Source: Pogonophryne albipinna
Taxonomy: Eukaryota > Chordata > Actinopteri > Perciformes > Artedidraconidae
DNA: 64,000 bases
Direction: 5' to 3'
Assembly (NCBI GenBank): GCA_028583405.1
Contig: CM053246.1
Span: forward strand, 2,228,570-2,292,569
The translations under genes were made by a program, and so were the position numbers. Positions 33,826 through 47,307 of this stretch are shown in pieces. Every line of letters starts with the position of its first letter. Position 1 is the stretch's first letter. The notes below the pieces were generated by a model, which was given only the letters and a program-made list of their open reading frames with translations, searched no databases and was not told the DNA's origin.

Positions 33826-36800
33826 GTGTAAAACTGTGTGTTCTAAAAATGCATGTTTGCACCTACCTGTGTACTGTGTGGTTAAACTATGTATGTAAAA
33901 ACTGAATAAATAAATCATCTTCTTATCTCCTTATGTAACAGCTTTTCTATATACTTAAAACTAAATATAGAAAAAAGGCTGTTTGTTTTTGTTCAAATAT
34001 GAGCTTTCAGTCCAACAGGACATTATTCGCACCAATAGGAAAGCATGCAGCGGGGAGAAAAAAAAGCTTGGCTCAGTCTAGAGTTCAAAAGGACACCAGC
34101 ACCTCAGGTCAGGTGGCTCACAGAAACAGTCATAACATCTAGGTTTTTTTTCTTCTTTAGTTTGTTTACAAATTCTACATTCCTTCATTTATTTCAAGTG
34201 AAATGACCATGCAGTGAATGTGGGACATGTGTCTAGAAACACCGATGTCAGCTGAGGCCCCCCAGCAAGGTTAATCCAGCCCAGGCTGGTCCTGATACTG
34301 CAGCGTCAACTCGAGACTGATTGTTCCAGCAGAGCTATGTCAGAGAACAGACAGTTACAAAATAGTATTTTGAAAATGTTTACATAGTTCCAGCTGAAAC
34401 CTAGCAACAGTAAAGTTGGAAAAGCTGGAAAATAGGCTTAGCAGGAACTGTGTAAACACTTGGGTAATAATAGATGGCATGTTATTAAATCATAACAGCA
34501 GAAGGGGGTATACATGCAGCTCAAACATGTCTTTCGCAACAAATTCCTTCCCCATGCCCCACATTTAAGAATGCAACGTTTTTTCCCTCACGGCCAAAAA
34601 CCTCAAGTGATCCTCATGAGTTCAGTTATGGTGCAAATATCACACAGGGCTGAGAGCTGTGTGAGTGTGCTTCAGCCAAGAGGGAGAGGGGGTGCAGCCA
34701 CTGAGGGGCAGTGTTGTTCCAGTGATGACAACCCCAGCAGAACAGAGCGGACCACAGGGAGCACACTCATGTTACATGTGTGATTACAAGATGTTTAACA
34801 TGGATCCACTCTCCAGCCAAACTGCGTCATGATCTTTTTACAGTCTATGGATATGATTGATATTGATCCTAACACTACAGCTCACTGTGCATTTGTGTCA
34901 ATATGCCTTCACTGTCTTTCCTCCCTCTCTGCCAACCTGATTCTGTCTCGTCTTCATCACATCACCTCTGACTGTAAAGCAGACAAGCCCTCCTGGCAGA
35001 TGTCATTACCAATCCAAACTGTTCTCTTTGAAAAAGTGTCACGCGGGACTGACTGCTCCCACTTGGCCCATCACTGAAATAGGAGGCACCAATATCTGAT
35101 AATTCATGATAAATATTGTGATGTTTCTGAGTCATATGAGGAGCACTTTAGCCTTGAGCTCAGAGTGAGACTGGCACTGAGAAATCGCCAGGAAACGATT
35201 GCTTTGATGTGCTACTAACAGGAGGAGGATGAAAGCCAAATCTGAGTTGATGAATTAAGGGTGGCAAGTAACACATTTATTCTTAACTGCTGCCTTTGAG
35301 CAAGGCATTCTGTATTGGCCTTATTAGTGTCCTGGCACGCTCTTTACATAACCCCAGCTCTATGGGAAACGTGAATGCAATACAAGCATCATATTATTTA
35401 ACATTTACTCCTCAAACAACAGAAATGTGAGGTTTACCCGATATTACATCACAGGGTTTTCCTCGAGGTGAGGAATATAGGTAGAGATTCCTGGAAACAT
35501 ACCACCTCTGCCACTAGAAGAATGAAGGTTTTAGACTGTGGAGATTATGAAACAATGGGCCCCTGGGAAGAGACATGCAGAAGGCCCCACCACCTCAGGA
35601 GCAGGACACAGACTTTAAAGGGTTTAGACATTTAAATTAAAAGCTGGTAACAAATAAACACAAGAACTGCAGGTGCAGGCGAGTTTAGACAAAAGGAAAA
35701 GTAACTACAAAGCTAGAACACTCAGAGGACACAGGAGGCCAGGCGAGGGACATCCAGAACATGCAGGCAAGCGATCAGGAACCCAACCAAGGGAAAAACG
35801 ACGACAAACTCACAGAGAACTATTGGGAAAGCAAGACTAAATACACACAATGGTAATCACAACACACAGCTGGGGAGGGGGGTTGAAACACAGGGGTCAA
35901 AAAACGAAGTAAGAAACCAGGAGAAAATAAATGTCAAAATAAAACAGGACACTAAACACAAAAACTAAGATTGTGACATTAAGCTTCTTGTTCTTTTTTT
36001 CTTTGTGTCTCTTTTTAGTGTTAGCCCATCTTCTTTTTTTATTTTTTGCTATTTCTTGTCTTTCGTTGTTTTGCCGCATGACGTTATCTTTTTGTGTGTT
36101 GTCAATCTTGTTTTGTGAGTCTTTGTAGTAGATTTGTGTCAATTGGTAGTTGTTTCATGTCTCTTTGTAATTGTAATCGTTTCGTCTTTTTGTAACAATA
36201 TTTTGTCGGTGGTTGTTTTGCGCCCTTTTTGTTGTCATTTTGAGTTAAATTGAGTTTTTGTTTAGTTTTAGTTTTTAGTCATTTAATGTCTCATTGTGGT
36301 TGTTTTCCCCTGTCAGTGGTTTGTAGGGAAAGACCAGGTAGGCCCCTGATACTTGTGGCCCCTGATAGCCCACTGCTGCTGTGGTTCTACAACACTGATC
36401 TCCCTCCCAGCGTATAGAATGGCTTCACAGGTTCCCTCAGGTTCTGAGGTGTTAGCAGCATATAGGTAAAGTCCTCTGGGAAACGTTAACGTATTTCAGT
36501 CACTCCTGCAAAAGCCTGCTATGCAAGTGTCACCTCTTTCTTTAAGCATCAGCAACATTTCACCTTATTTTGATGTCAAAGTTAAACTTCAGGCCTTCAT
36601 TTCTTAATGTTTCCTTTCTTTGACTGAGGTGAAGCAGCCATTCAGGAATTCCTGCAAACAATGCTCCACCTCTACTTAGTGGAAGTTCACAGATTTGTCA
36701 TGCAATGCCTGTAGGAATACAGTGCATTTTCTGCTCCGCTGCAAAATCCCTTTCTGCTCCACTGACATTCTCTTGCCGTGTGTTGGGGCAGCCTCATATG

Positions 36801-39800
36801 ATTTATTGAGTTTGATCGCAATCATTGCTGCTTCCGCCATAATTAACACTGTATAATCCTGAAACAAGCCTAATTTTTATTTTTCATCCTTGCGTTCCTT
36901 CCTGAATAAATAGGGTTTTCTGCTCAGATTTAGTTCCAACATATGCCACTTCATGCTCTGTTTGGTTGGCAAACTTTTTTGCGCAATTGTGGAACATTAA
37001 TCCTGTAAGGTGCATGTGAGGATGTTGTCTCTGGAACGCCTCCATCACATCATCGCCCACAGTGTAACTTCTAACACAGGAGAAGGCAGCAAACACTTCC
37101 CTTTCAAGTTGTTCCTATCAGAATGAAAGGAGAGAGAGAAACCGGGAAAATGAGGAGGATTTACAACAAGGTAGCCACGCAAGGTAGCCACGCAAGGCAG
37201 CGGGACTTGAGATGATGAAACAGAAGCCCACTTTAGAACAGAGAGCCCAAGTTTATCAAAGCCAATCCAGGAGGCAACGCACCCCCCCCCCCCTCAGTCA
37301 CTCCCTGCCCTCACTCTGCCTCTCATCTCCACCGGGAGGTGAACTTTGAATCCAGATAAATAGTTCACCCATTTACTGGCAAGATGAACACATTCATTCC
37401 TCTGCATATTTGTTTTCAATGAGACGTTTCATCCAGAATTTGTGCCTTTGCTTGTTTGTGAAAAGGGGTTTGCAATGGCTACTAAAAATAGCTCCATTGA
37501 CCCACTTTGTAATAGGACTCACTGGCATTGTTGAAAGGGATAGATCGGATCACACAAGACCTATAACAGAAACATCAAGTCATCCTCTTCTCAGTATAAT
37601 GTTGAGGAGACAATGACATCACCTGCAGCATGTTTTCCTGCTATTTAAAGTCAGCAAGGCTCTGGTTTCATTTGGTTTGCTACAAAGGTCATTCTGCAGC
37701 GTGGTCTCTCCACTGTCAATCATCTTTAAACACAGATATGACTGCCTTGCAAACTAGCTTTTATTAAAGGCAGCTACCATTGGGCTGTGGAAAAGACCAT
37801 TTTAATACAGATTGGCGTCCACCAAGGAAATGCTTTTAGTTTATTTTGTTTGTTTGTCTGCAGGTTTATGGGAAACTCCTGGCTGATTTTCATGAAACTT
37901 GATGAAAGGTTGAAGCCTGGGACAAAAAAGGAGCCATTACATGTTGGAGCAAAACCACATAACAAGGTAGATCCAGGCAGAGCGTCATGCTCTCAGAGCG
38001 GCCTGGTTCTGCTCTTCCTTTCTATCAGTTAACCACAGGAATGATTCAGGGGGTTCGTAGAAATATTGTTGAGGAGCTTAGCTATAAAAAAAAAGATTTC
38101 TATGTTTGTCCAAATTTTTGTGTAATGGAGAGAAACATCAATCTCACAAAAGAAACTAGCTGTCATAACATTTGCAAACACTTAACACTAGAAACCAGGC
38201 TGGATCGTTGAGCAAGAATGAGGCGTGAGGACACAAGGAGAGTGCATGAAAAAGAGCAAGCTAACTATATTTTTCAGTTTTTCTGTATTATTGTGTTGCA
38301 CTGTTGGAGAAGCCTGTGACCTAAGATTTTCATCGACATAACTACACTGTAGCTATGTTCGTATGACAAATAAAGAACCTTGAACCTTGAGCAGAGAAGT
38401 CTACACCCCTGAAGAATAGTGAGAAATGAAGGGATAAACAGGTGAAAGCATGTTGGTTGGTATTTGCTAAAAGTAATTAATACATAGTTAAAGAAAATAG
38501 CTAAAAGTGTTGGATGTTTAAATAGTTAGTATATTAAACATTATTATTTTGATAATGGTGCAAAAAATTAAAAGGAACAAAAGGGAGCTGCGAAAATATT
38601 CCAAAAGAAATCAAGGCATGTAGATGACAAACAAAAAGGCTATCAAATCCTTCATTTGCACTTTAACATGAACACAGGAGATGTGTCTTCTCTTCATACA
38701 TGCTGTAGAACGTATATATGCTGTTTTATTAAGATCTGCTAAATCCACATCACTTTGTACTCTTGGATGGATGTGCAGTAATAAAGACATTCTGAACAAA
38801 ACATTTTCTCCAAAGTGAGCGGCAAGTCATCTAATGGAAGCGATGATAAGCGTAAAATCCTGGACAACTCCCCTGACACCTTCTTGTAGATCTGAATCCA
38901 GACAGTGCGTTCTGAAGTGCTGCACTTTGATGGGAGAAAAAAAGATGCCTGCTCCTATGGCAACAGAAAATCAGTTAAATGAAGACAAACAGGAGGCCTC
39001 TGAACCTCCACCTACGCACGCACTAAAAAACACAACCTCCTTTCACAAATCCATCACTGCAGTAACTTTGTAGACTCGCTGAATGCTACGAGCCATTAGC
39101 ATTCAGTGAGTCTGCACCGCTTAAATAGGTCACGACTGGGAATAATTGTATTAACTGCTGTAAATAGAAATAAACAGGGGAAAGTGAAGAGCAGTAATGG
39201 CATGTCAGGATCTTTTTTGAGGATTTCCCAGAAAATAGCAGAGGTCTTGAGGGAGGCACTCAGTGTAAAACCTGCTATCTCCTTAAGAAAGGCCAATTAT
39301 GAACACAGAGACGGGAGAGCAAAAAAAAATTATATTTAAGACTAGAAGCTTACACCTGATAAAATTCTTCAGAAATGAGTTTCAATGGTGTTCGTTTATA
39401 TCTGAAAAACACAGATAATATGACTTCGGAGCTTTTATTCTACTTTAGCCTATCTCTGAACAATTACACTGGATGCATTAAACAATGATTAATGCCATGT
39501 TATTCAGAGTGGGACATTAGGAGAATATGAACTGAAAAATGTAGCTGTTTCAGTCAAGGTCTTTTTTTCTTCTGCTTCCTCCCTGAATGTTCTGTCTGGT
39601 CTTGAGACACAATGCCAAGAACAAGCTGTTCCCTGAGTGGCCCACGAAGATGTGCAGTAGAGGCTGGTGCAGTGAAAACAGCAGGAAGTGGATCAATTCT
39701 TCAATCAGCCAAAAGTGAACTCAGCTGGTCAGATGCACACAATTAAACCAGACACGCTCTTCAGTAATATCCTCAGGTCCTCCGTGTTTTCTAGTAGTAG

Positions 39801-40032
39801 TTGCCTTTGATTTCCTGGTTTTGTCTCAAAACTGATTGAGACCCCCTTCACTTGGGAGCTACATTTTTCTGGACAGCAAATTCTTAATGTTTGCTGGTCA
39901 AGCTGCGCTACGGTCCTGTGTGTCCTGATTACTTGTGTAATCAACGGTTTTGGTCAAAGGTAAAGCATTGCCTTGTGTCTATTTCCTGAGGTGCAAGTCT
40001 GCAGATGGAGTTGTCGGTCCTTTGTCTCCATT
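33826..40032. other. Long interval without a recognisable gene
   Basis: I see no convincing exon, domain or RNA gene in these 6.2 kb. Minor structure: a T-rich, degenerate TTTGTGTCTCTTTGT-type repeat at 35985-36310; a LINE-like tail at 38290-38392 (GTTGCACTGTTGGAGAAGCC ... GACAAATAAAGAACCTTGAA); a duplicated CAAGGTAGCCACG at 37168-37195; a short C run at 37282-37293; and a ~95-bp block at 39812-39905 shared with 61993-62085. The sequence could be intron or intergenic DNA of a gene outside the window. Confidence 0.5.
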
Positions 40033-40489
<457 letters not shown>

Positions 40490-40684
40490 GGTTACGTATT
40501 GTAGCCATAGTTATATAAGCACAGGCGGAGCCCTCTACTGGACTCTATGGGTACTACCTCTTAACCATACTATGCGAGCATTCACCTACTGAGATATCTA
40601 TAAACGTAGCCAGCCCCTCAGGGCGGGCCTATCTGAATGCGTGCGCAATCCCAAGGTATAAAAGGCGGCCACGCGATTGTCATC

Positions 40685-41112
40685 CTACACCCTCTTCAGC
40701 GAGCGGCATAGGACAGACAGAGCCCCAAGTGTGCAAACGCGTCCACCCCCAAGGGCGGATTGTCCCGCCGAGCCATGGAAAACCACAGGGTACAGTGGCT
40801 GTTGCGCCGGCTGGCGAAGAGATCCACCTCTGTTCTCCCAAACTGGGCCCAGATCTGCTTCACCACCTCCGGGTGAAGCACCCACTCGTCTGGCAGGGGC
40901 CCGCCTCTTGACATGAGGTCGGCCCCCCTGTTCTCCAGTCCCGGGATGTGGAGGGCTCTCAGAGACAACACAATCTCTGAAGCCCACAACCACAGTTTCT
41001 CCGCTGTGGTCAACAAGGCGGCTGAGCGGACTCCGCCCTGCTTGTTGATGTATGCCACGGTGGTGCTGTTGTTGCTCCTCACCAGCACATGTTTGCCCTG
41101 TATAGCTTGGTT
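40685..41112 (-). pseudogene. DIRS-like retrotransposon RNase H / C-terminal fragment
   Basis: Minus-strand frame with VRSNNSTTVAYINKQGG, KLWLWASEIVLSLRALHIPG, NRGADLMSRGG, WVLHPEVVKQIWAQFGRTEV and DLFASRRNSHCTLWFS. This is the RNase H region and following linker of fish DIRS-type (tyrosine-recombinase) retrotransposons; D...NNSTTV and the A-D pair in GADLMSR are the metal-binding neighbourhood. RT, upstream sequence and recombinase are absent, so it is a fragment. A different DIRS fragment (RT part, same strand) lies at 53399-53977; the intervening sequence belongs to other elements, so they need not be one copy. Confidence 0.85.
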
Positions 41113-41213
41113 TCACTTGACGTCACACCGCTGCGTTCCTTTGGCGCGAAATTCCATTGGAGGTCAGGAAGTAATTTTCTACAGAGGATCTAGCTGCTGT
41201 TACCATTGTGAAC

Positions 41214-42930
41214 ATGCCGGTGTGTTGTGTAGTTTACGGTTGTTCCAATCGATCCGGCCGAGAGAAAAACAAGAGGTTTTACCGAGTGCCGAAGGTTGTC
41301 TTCCATAAAGCTGAGCAATTTAAGAAGCTAACCGAAGAACGCCGGAAAAAATGGCTTTCAAACCTACATCTGCGGTCGGGAAGAGCAGAGTCGTCTAATG
41401 CACGTGTCTGCAGCGACCACTTCATCAGAGGTATTAGCTAACTTGGTTTTTGTGGCTTTGTTTATGTATTATTGGGTTGTAGTTAAATGCTTATTTACTT
41501 AGTAATACTGATCATGTTAAAGTTACCTGTCGTCTAATATGGACTTTGTTGGGACTTTTTAGGGTGCCCTAGCGCTTTGGGTGACGTTGAGTCGGTAGAC
41601 TGGGCTCCCACTGTTAGCCTCGGTTACCACACAACAAGTAAGCCCAGATCAGAGGCATCTCTTCGACGAGAGCAGAGGATGGAGCTCAAGGAAGACCAAC
41701 AAAGACAATCAGAATGTGCAGAGGCTTTGTTGGATCTCCTGCAGACAACCGAGAGCCCAGAACCGACGCAGCCCCCGTCTGACAGCCCACAACCAGAGGA
41801 CACCAGTGGGATATTAAATGACCAACAAGGTAAATTAACCACCAGCATTATTATTAAATATTACAAATGTGATTGTCAGAAAATCAATGCAAACTTTGAA
41901 TTAGGTTTAGGTTTAGAAAATAGAGTACTAACTTGAGAATCTGCAATAATTGGAACAGAGAACTTGCATGTCTGTAAAAAGGTTGTCAAAAAGATAACTT
42001 CACAACAATTCACATTCATATTTGACTATTTTAAATAACTAATTATGCTTGCTACTGCTATATTGTACTGTATGCAGATGCAGGATGCCAGACTGATTTA
42101 ACGATGGAGGACATCGAGAGGATGGAGGATGTTCTGAGACAGAACACAACAGAGCTGGGAGATCTTCGGACAAAGGCACTGGACACAAAGTTCAACCAGG
42201 AGTCCTTTGAGAACAACGAAGAGAAGACAAAGTTTTACACCGGGCTCCCCAACTTTTTAGTTTTACTTCAGGTTTTTCAACTGTGCGAGCCCTACATCAC
42301 CTGTGGCCCTATGTCTGTGCTCTCCAAATTTGAACAGTTCATTTTAGTTTTGCTGAGGCTGAGACTAAATCTCCCTCTGAAAGATTTGGCTTTCAGGTTC
42401 AACATCTCTCTCTCCACTGCTTCTAGAATTTGGCATAAGTTAATTGACATACTTCATGAGTACAGAATTTATAATTGAGTGGCCAGAGCGACATGTACTT
42501 CAAGCTACAATGCCAATGGGATTCAGACAGGCATTTGGATGTAGAGTTGCTGAGGCCCTCTAATTTACTAGCTAGAGCACAAACATGGTCCAACTACAAG
42601 CATCACCATACTGTTACATTTCTGATTGGTGTTGCTCCCCAAGGCTATGTCACTTACATATCTTGTGCCTGGGGAGGAAGAGTTAGTGATAAACAGATCA
42701 CAATACAGAGTGGGCTCCTAAAAAACCTGTTACCTGGAGATATTGTCCTAGCAGACCGTGGGTTCGATATTGGCGATAGTGTGGGATTTTACTGTGCTTC
42801 ACTAAAGATGCCTGCATTCACCAGGGGGAAAAGTCAGCTGTCAGCATACGAGGTGGAAGAGACAAGAAAAATAGCTAATGTGCGTATTCATGTCGAAAGA
42901 GTCATAGGATTAGTCAGAAGAAAACAGTAA
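41214..42930 (+). pseudogene. THAP-domain DDE (DDE_Tnp_4) transposase gene, three exons, broken
   Basis: Exon 1 (41214-41430) starts at ATG with a THAP zinc finger: MPVCCVVYGCSNRSG..., RRKKWLSNLHL, VCSDHFIRG, i.e. the C-x-C...C-x2-H arrangement. Exon 2 (41563-41829) joins in phase (G|GG) and reads CPSALGDVESVDWAPTVSLG then a Glu/Gln-rich linker. Exon 3 (from 42078) has a helical region and a helix-turn-helix-like FNISLSTASRIWHKLIDILH, stopping at TGA 42476. Downstream, in another frame, [25 protein letters not shown], [15 protein letters not shown] and [18 protein letters not shown] are the later part of the DDE domain. The segment with the first catalytic Asp is missing. The arrangement matches THAP-carrying PIF/ISL2EU-like transposases of fish. 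Confidence 0.85.
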
Positions 42931-43918
42931 ACAAAAACGTAACTTATGGGTGAGTGTTTTTAGCAGAGCCATATAATGTCCTTGTGATTCTGTTGATTAT
43001 TACCTGTCTGTATTATGTTGCAGCTCAGCTGATTTTGGATTGATGGCAAAGGGAGAGGGACTTAAGTGAGAGTGAAAACACAAGGTAAGTTTCAAGGTAA
43101 TGTCAGCAATTTCCCATCCTATAGGTTGCTAGATGTATCTAACCCTTTCTCTTGTCTCCCTCTTTCAGCACAAGAACCCCAGGGGGATTCAATGGAGCCT
43201 GAAGACCTGCACTGAGACCCTCACCCTGCACCTGAGTCTCAACTCCCAGAGTTTTGCAAGCCTCTCCCTGTTCCTTATTTTGATTAAACAGACGTTAAGC
43301 TTCCCAATGGTGTGGTCTTCGTTTTGTGAAAAATATGATTACCTCACATATGTTGTTGTTGCTGTTGTTGTCTTTTGTGATAGTTAAATTGCTCCTGCTG
43401 ACTTGAGCCATACATTCTTTCCTCCTCTCTGTGTCAGTGGGGAAGCCGTACATTCATACTCCTTTCTCTGAGCGCTTAGAGCATCCCCAGGCAGCACAGC
43501 AAACCATGGGGGAGACTATATGCAACACAGAGGAAAAGGCACAGACAAACTGCATGCATGCTATTCAATGTTTATTGAATTCCATTTATTTACAATGGAT
43601 GTTCCTAAAACAACACATGTAACAGCATCATCATGCTGCTGCTGCTAGTGCTTTGACTCATTGTGCTGTCAGTTGACCATCATTGATAGGCACCTGTCGG
43701 TCTCCTGTCCTTTCTGAAAGTCATAAAGATTACATTAGTCATTTAGATTATTTATGTCCTCAATTACCATGGGATTACTGAAACCACCATGAATGAAAGA
43801 AATGGTAGAAATTAATCTAATCAGATTTGTGAAACCTTCCTTCCCATCCCCTCCCTCTAAATATATCAATAAACATTAGGATGTGATGCTCCTGACTACC
43901 ATACAAGTTTAAGAAGAT
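42931..43918. other. Downstream flank of the THAP transposase
   Basis: No clear coding sequence. A pyrimidine-rich acceptor (TCTTTCAG) at about 43162-43170 could belong to a lost last exon of the transposase. The rest shows nothing identifiable. Confidence 0.4.
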
Positions 43919-44318
43919 TGTAAGGGAAACTTCTGCAGCAATGGAGAGTCAGGAGTCAGAGAGACACGAGGAGAGTTGGAGCTTTGATGTCAAACACTAA
44001 TGTTTAATACAAGTATCGGCCGGAGAAATTCACATCACAAGTCACACAGTCAAAGGTTCTGACTGCACTGGCGGGTTGCCATGTCAAATCTGCCGCGCCT
44101 CTCTCTCGATAGCCGATAAACAGCTGGGCACCCTGAATCACTTGCGTCTGACCCTTAATGGCTTCGAAGCCAGTGTTCCCACAGCCGTAAACCATTTCGT
44201 GACCGAGAGTTGAGCCTCCCATTCCTTAAGAGAGATACCAGAGCCAGGGTTGGTCGTAAACGTCAACACACAGAAAAGGTTAAATATCTTAGGAGTAAGA
44301 CAGAATTATTCCCTCACA
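43919..44318 (-). repeat. 3' LTR of the ERV-like element
   Basis: 400 bp, TG...CA in both orientations. On the minus strand it contains GTATTAAACATTAGTGTTTG, a likely polyadenylation region. It carries about 22 bp (CTTGCGTCTGACCCTTAATG and adjoining bases) missing from the other LTR, and lacks two short segments that the other has. Confidence 0.88.
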
Positions 44319-46369
44319 GTTTCTCCCTTTTTATCATTTATGATGAACTTAAAACATTAGTCTAATAATAATTTGGTCAATACTTAAATCAACAGGCGTC
44401 TTCAGATTTGAGTGTGGTCTCACCGTACATCAATTACATCACAAAGTAGAATAAGATCGAAAACATTCAATCACAATGATTGATACAGACAACCATACTA
44501 GAAAAATCATCTCTCATCAGTGTTTGATCATCTTTTGTCAAAAGCACACTAATGAACGCACATAAAACACAGACGCATAATAGCAAAAACATCTATTTTA
44601 AACTAATATGTTTTAACATTTAACCATTAGTTAATCTCACTTATCAAACTATAAAATCAAAACCAGCTTGCAGTTTAAAGATTTGCTTCAAGGCAATCAC
44701 TAGTCAAAAGCATTTTAAACTCAGGATCATAAGAGATCCAGGTGAGGTATACACTTCACAGTGGTGATTTGATCAATTCGTAATCTGCAAAGTTACAGTG
44801 TCCTCAATTTAGGATTACTTTACGTTTACTTCATTACATATTAAATCGAAACACTATGGCATGATAACATAATTACATTACTTCAACTATCAATCATTAT
44901 GTCATTTCAAAATCTGAAGGGAAAATTAAACAATTGTCAAAATGTTTAACAATCTGAAGGGAAAAGTTAGGCAAATATTCAAAGACTTTTATAAAAACCT
45001 GGAAAGGAAAGATTAAACATTTAAAACTTGAACCATCATTTTAGGTCTGTCTGTGCATGGGTAATACGTTGAAGAGTAGTGTTGTTAAGCCTGATTGCTG
45101 GACGATTAAGGATATTAACATTATCTGTTATCATATTAGAAATATCTTATTATTCAATACCTTATAATCTGAAAATATCAATGAATTTATTTTGTTTAGT
45201 GTGAAAGTTTAATCTGATCTGACAAAATATATTTATCACCACTATTTAACACATTTCTGGTCATTGGAAATAAAAAACAATCATTAATTGTACATCTGTA
45301 AACATCTGGTCATTCAATTCAAAGTTCATCTTTGTACGAGAGCTGGAAGAACATGTCCTTCTGACTCGTTCTCCTCCTCTCTTTATGACACAGAATGTCT
45401 GGTGTGTAAAGGCATCATGATACTGTAGATTAGCACTGAGGTGCTGATTGGCTCAAAACTCTTCTTCATCAGAGCGCCATATTTCACCCCCCCAATTGCT
45501 CTGCTTTTGTGTGGCTCATTCAGTGAGCACTGTATGATCCCCCCAGTGAAACGGAGGCTCATCTGCCTGCATTCCTTCTGCTATCTGCTTGAGAGCAGTG
45601 CAACTGCCTATTCCAAGTGGCACATCCAGGTGTGTCCCCCGTGATGGGAGAGGTTAGGAAGACATCTGCTCCTCCAAGAAACATGGAACCTTGTATGAAG
45701 CCTCTGAAGCCCTCGCTCGTCCTGCAGGGTTGTCTGCTTGAGCCCACCGAGCAGAAAGATGAAGAAGCATCCCATCTCCTCAGAAAGTTGAAGATTAGAA
45801 TCCTCTCATCTCGAACGACCTCGTGCCTCCTTGCACGTGGCTGGGGTGCTCTCTGCAGCCGGAGAGTGTGATGCTCTCTCTCTGACCCTTGGCCTTCAGA
45901 GCTGTCCTAGTTATTGGGTTAACACTTGATAGGGATGTTTTCCTGAGTGAAGACAACTCAAGGTAATGGATTAGCACATTATCATTTAATTACAAAAATA
46001 GGATAGGCCCCTCAGAATTATTTGAGAGCCTTCCTGACACATGCACATGCATACATTTAAGGTTTGTGTTAGTCATTTAACATGCAAGAATCATATACTC
46101 ATCAGTCCAAAGCAGAGAAATGTTATTTTAAGTTAAAGGCGAGCTAGTCCCTGTGGATATAACCCCTTCTCAATGATTCTAAATGTTATATTAATTCACC
46201 ATTTACCGTTTGATAAAAGATTAGTTTAGAAATACATTTCCTCTTCCATAAAACATAGGTTTGAGAAATAAATGTTCCAATATAAAAGCAATTACTCAAT
46301 ATAATTGACTCTGCCCTCCCTTTTCCTACATACAAAAACATTGCTCTATTCATTTAACACATTTATTAT
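44319..46369. other. Interior of the ERV-like element, no coding
   Basis: The purine tract (minus) is at 44319-44335. The rest, 2 kb, is AT-rich with no retroviral frame. Two near-repeats of AATCTGAAGGGAAAA occur at 44918 and 44950. Confidence 0.5.
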
Positions 46370-46420
46370 CAGGGATGCAAACTTGTCACCTTTCTCATAC
46401 CTGATGAGTTTGCATCCCTG
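46370..46420. mobile_element. 51-bp minimal TIR element with 6-bp TSD
   Basis: CAGGGATGCAAACT ... AGTTTGCATCCCTG are perfect 14-bp inverted repeats separated by 23 bases. TATTAT flanks it on both sides (46364-46369, 46421-46426). Its internal bases (TGTCACCTTTCTCATACCTG) match both subterminal regions of the 953-bp element at 11610. It therefore looks like that family reduced to its two ends. Confidence 0.85.
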
Positions 46421-46426
46421 TATTAT

Positions 46427-47307
46427 GCATACAATAAAAACCTCAACAAATATATTGATCCTGGCTTAACCAGCGACCTTTACTCTGTTGTCCATAAGCT
46501 CGGTTTCAGAAAACCTGTCAGTAGTTTAACAACTATTAGAATTGTAGTAATGTCTATAGACCAATTGGTTGATACGAGAAATAATTTGAAGAAGTTTAAT
46601 AAGGAATGTTAAACTATTTTTAAAACTGTAATTGAATGCTATAATATATAATTTTGCTTTACATTATTTATTTTTCTCAAGTAATTTACTTTTGGTGAGA
46701 TAACTAAAGTTTAGTTCATTTTACCCTGGCTATGGACTGATCCATTATTAGTTGTTACAAAACATACACAAGACGGCGGGAAGACAAACCAATATAGAAA
46801 CAATTAGACAAACAAACATGAACTCGCAATAAACACCAGCGCGACAGCAAAGTTCATTCAGCTCAATTTAGTCCGAATTAAGAGGTTTCAGAGGGGGTAG
46901 GGAATTATCTCTAGTGGGGCGCCTTGACTCGCGCATCCACCCTTGTATACAAGTCCTAGATCGTGCCTGAAGACCGTCCAAAAGCGATAACTAGCTTATC
47001 CTCTTCCAACACCACTACTCTATCCAAGCCCGCCTTAACCTGCCATCAGGCCCTGGGGCTGATAGTTTTTGTAGGCCCCCTATTTAAACAACAAATCAAA
47101 GTCATTTATAGCCTCGGCAGGCTCTGTGATCGCACTTCTCCACTCTGCTCTATGCGCGCCTGGTCCTCTCCTCCAGGTGAGTGACGTATCGGGCCTCCCT
47201 CATGTATCTGTCCGGTTGCCGTTGGCTCCCCTCCACGTAGCAAGTCCTCGTCGTCCTCCCATCTCCTCCAACGGATAATGTCCCTCCTGTCTGTTTTCCC
47301 TCTCCCG
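46427..47307. other. ERV interior, probable hAT-derived sequence
   Basis: No frame of note. The right part (about 47040-47307) reads on the minus strand as a decayed continuation of the hAT-like coding sequence at 47308-47550. Confidence 0.4.

Noticed and set aside
35897..36142. Lys-rich 81-residue minus frame
   Set aside because: Antisense to a T-rich degenerate repeat; composition, not coding, explains it.
44004..44222. 72-residue minus frame
   Set aside because: It lies wholly inside the ERV-like LTR and has no domain.
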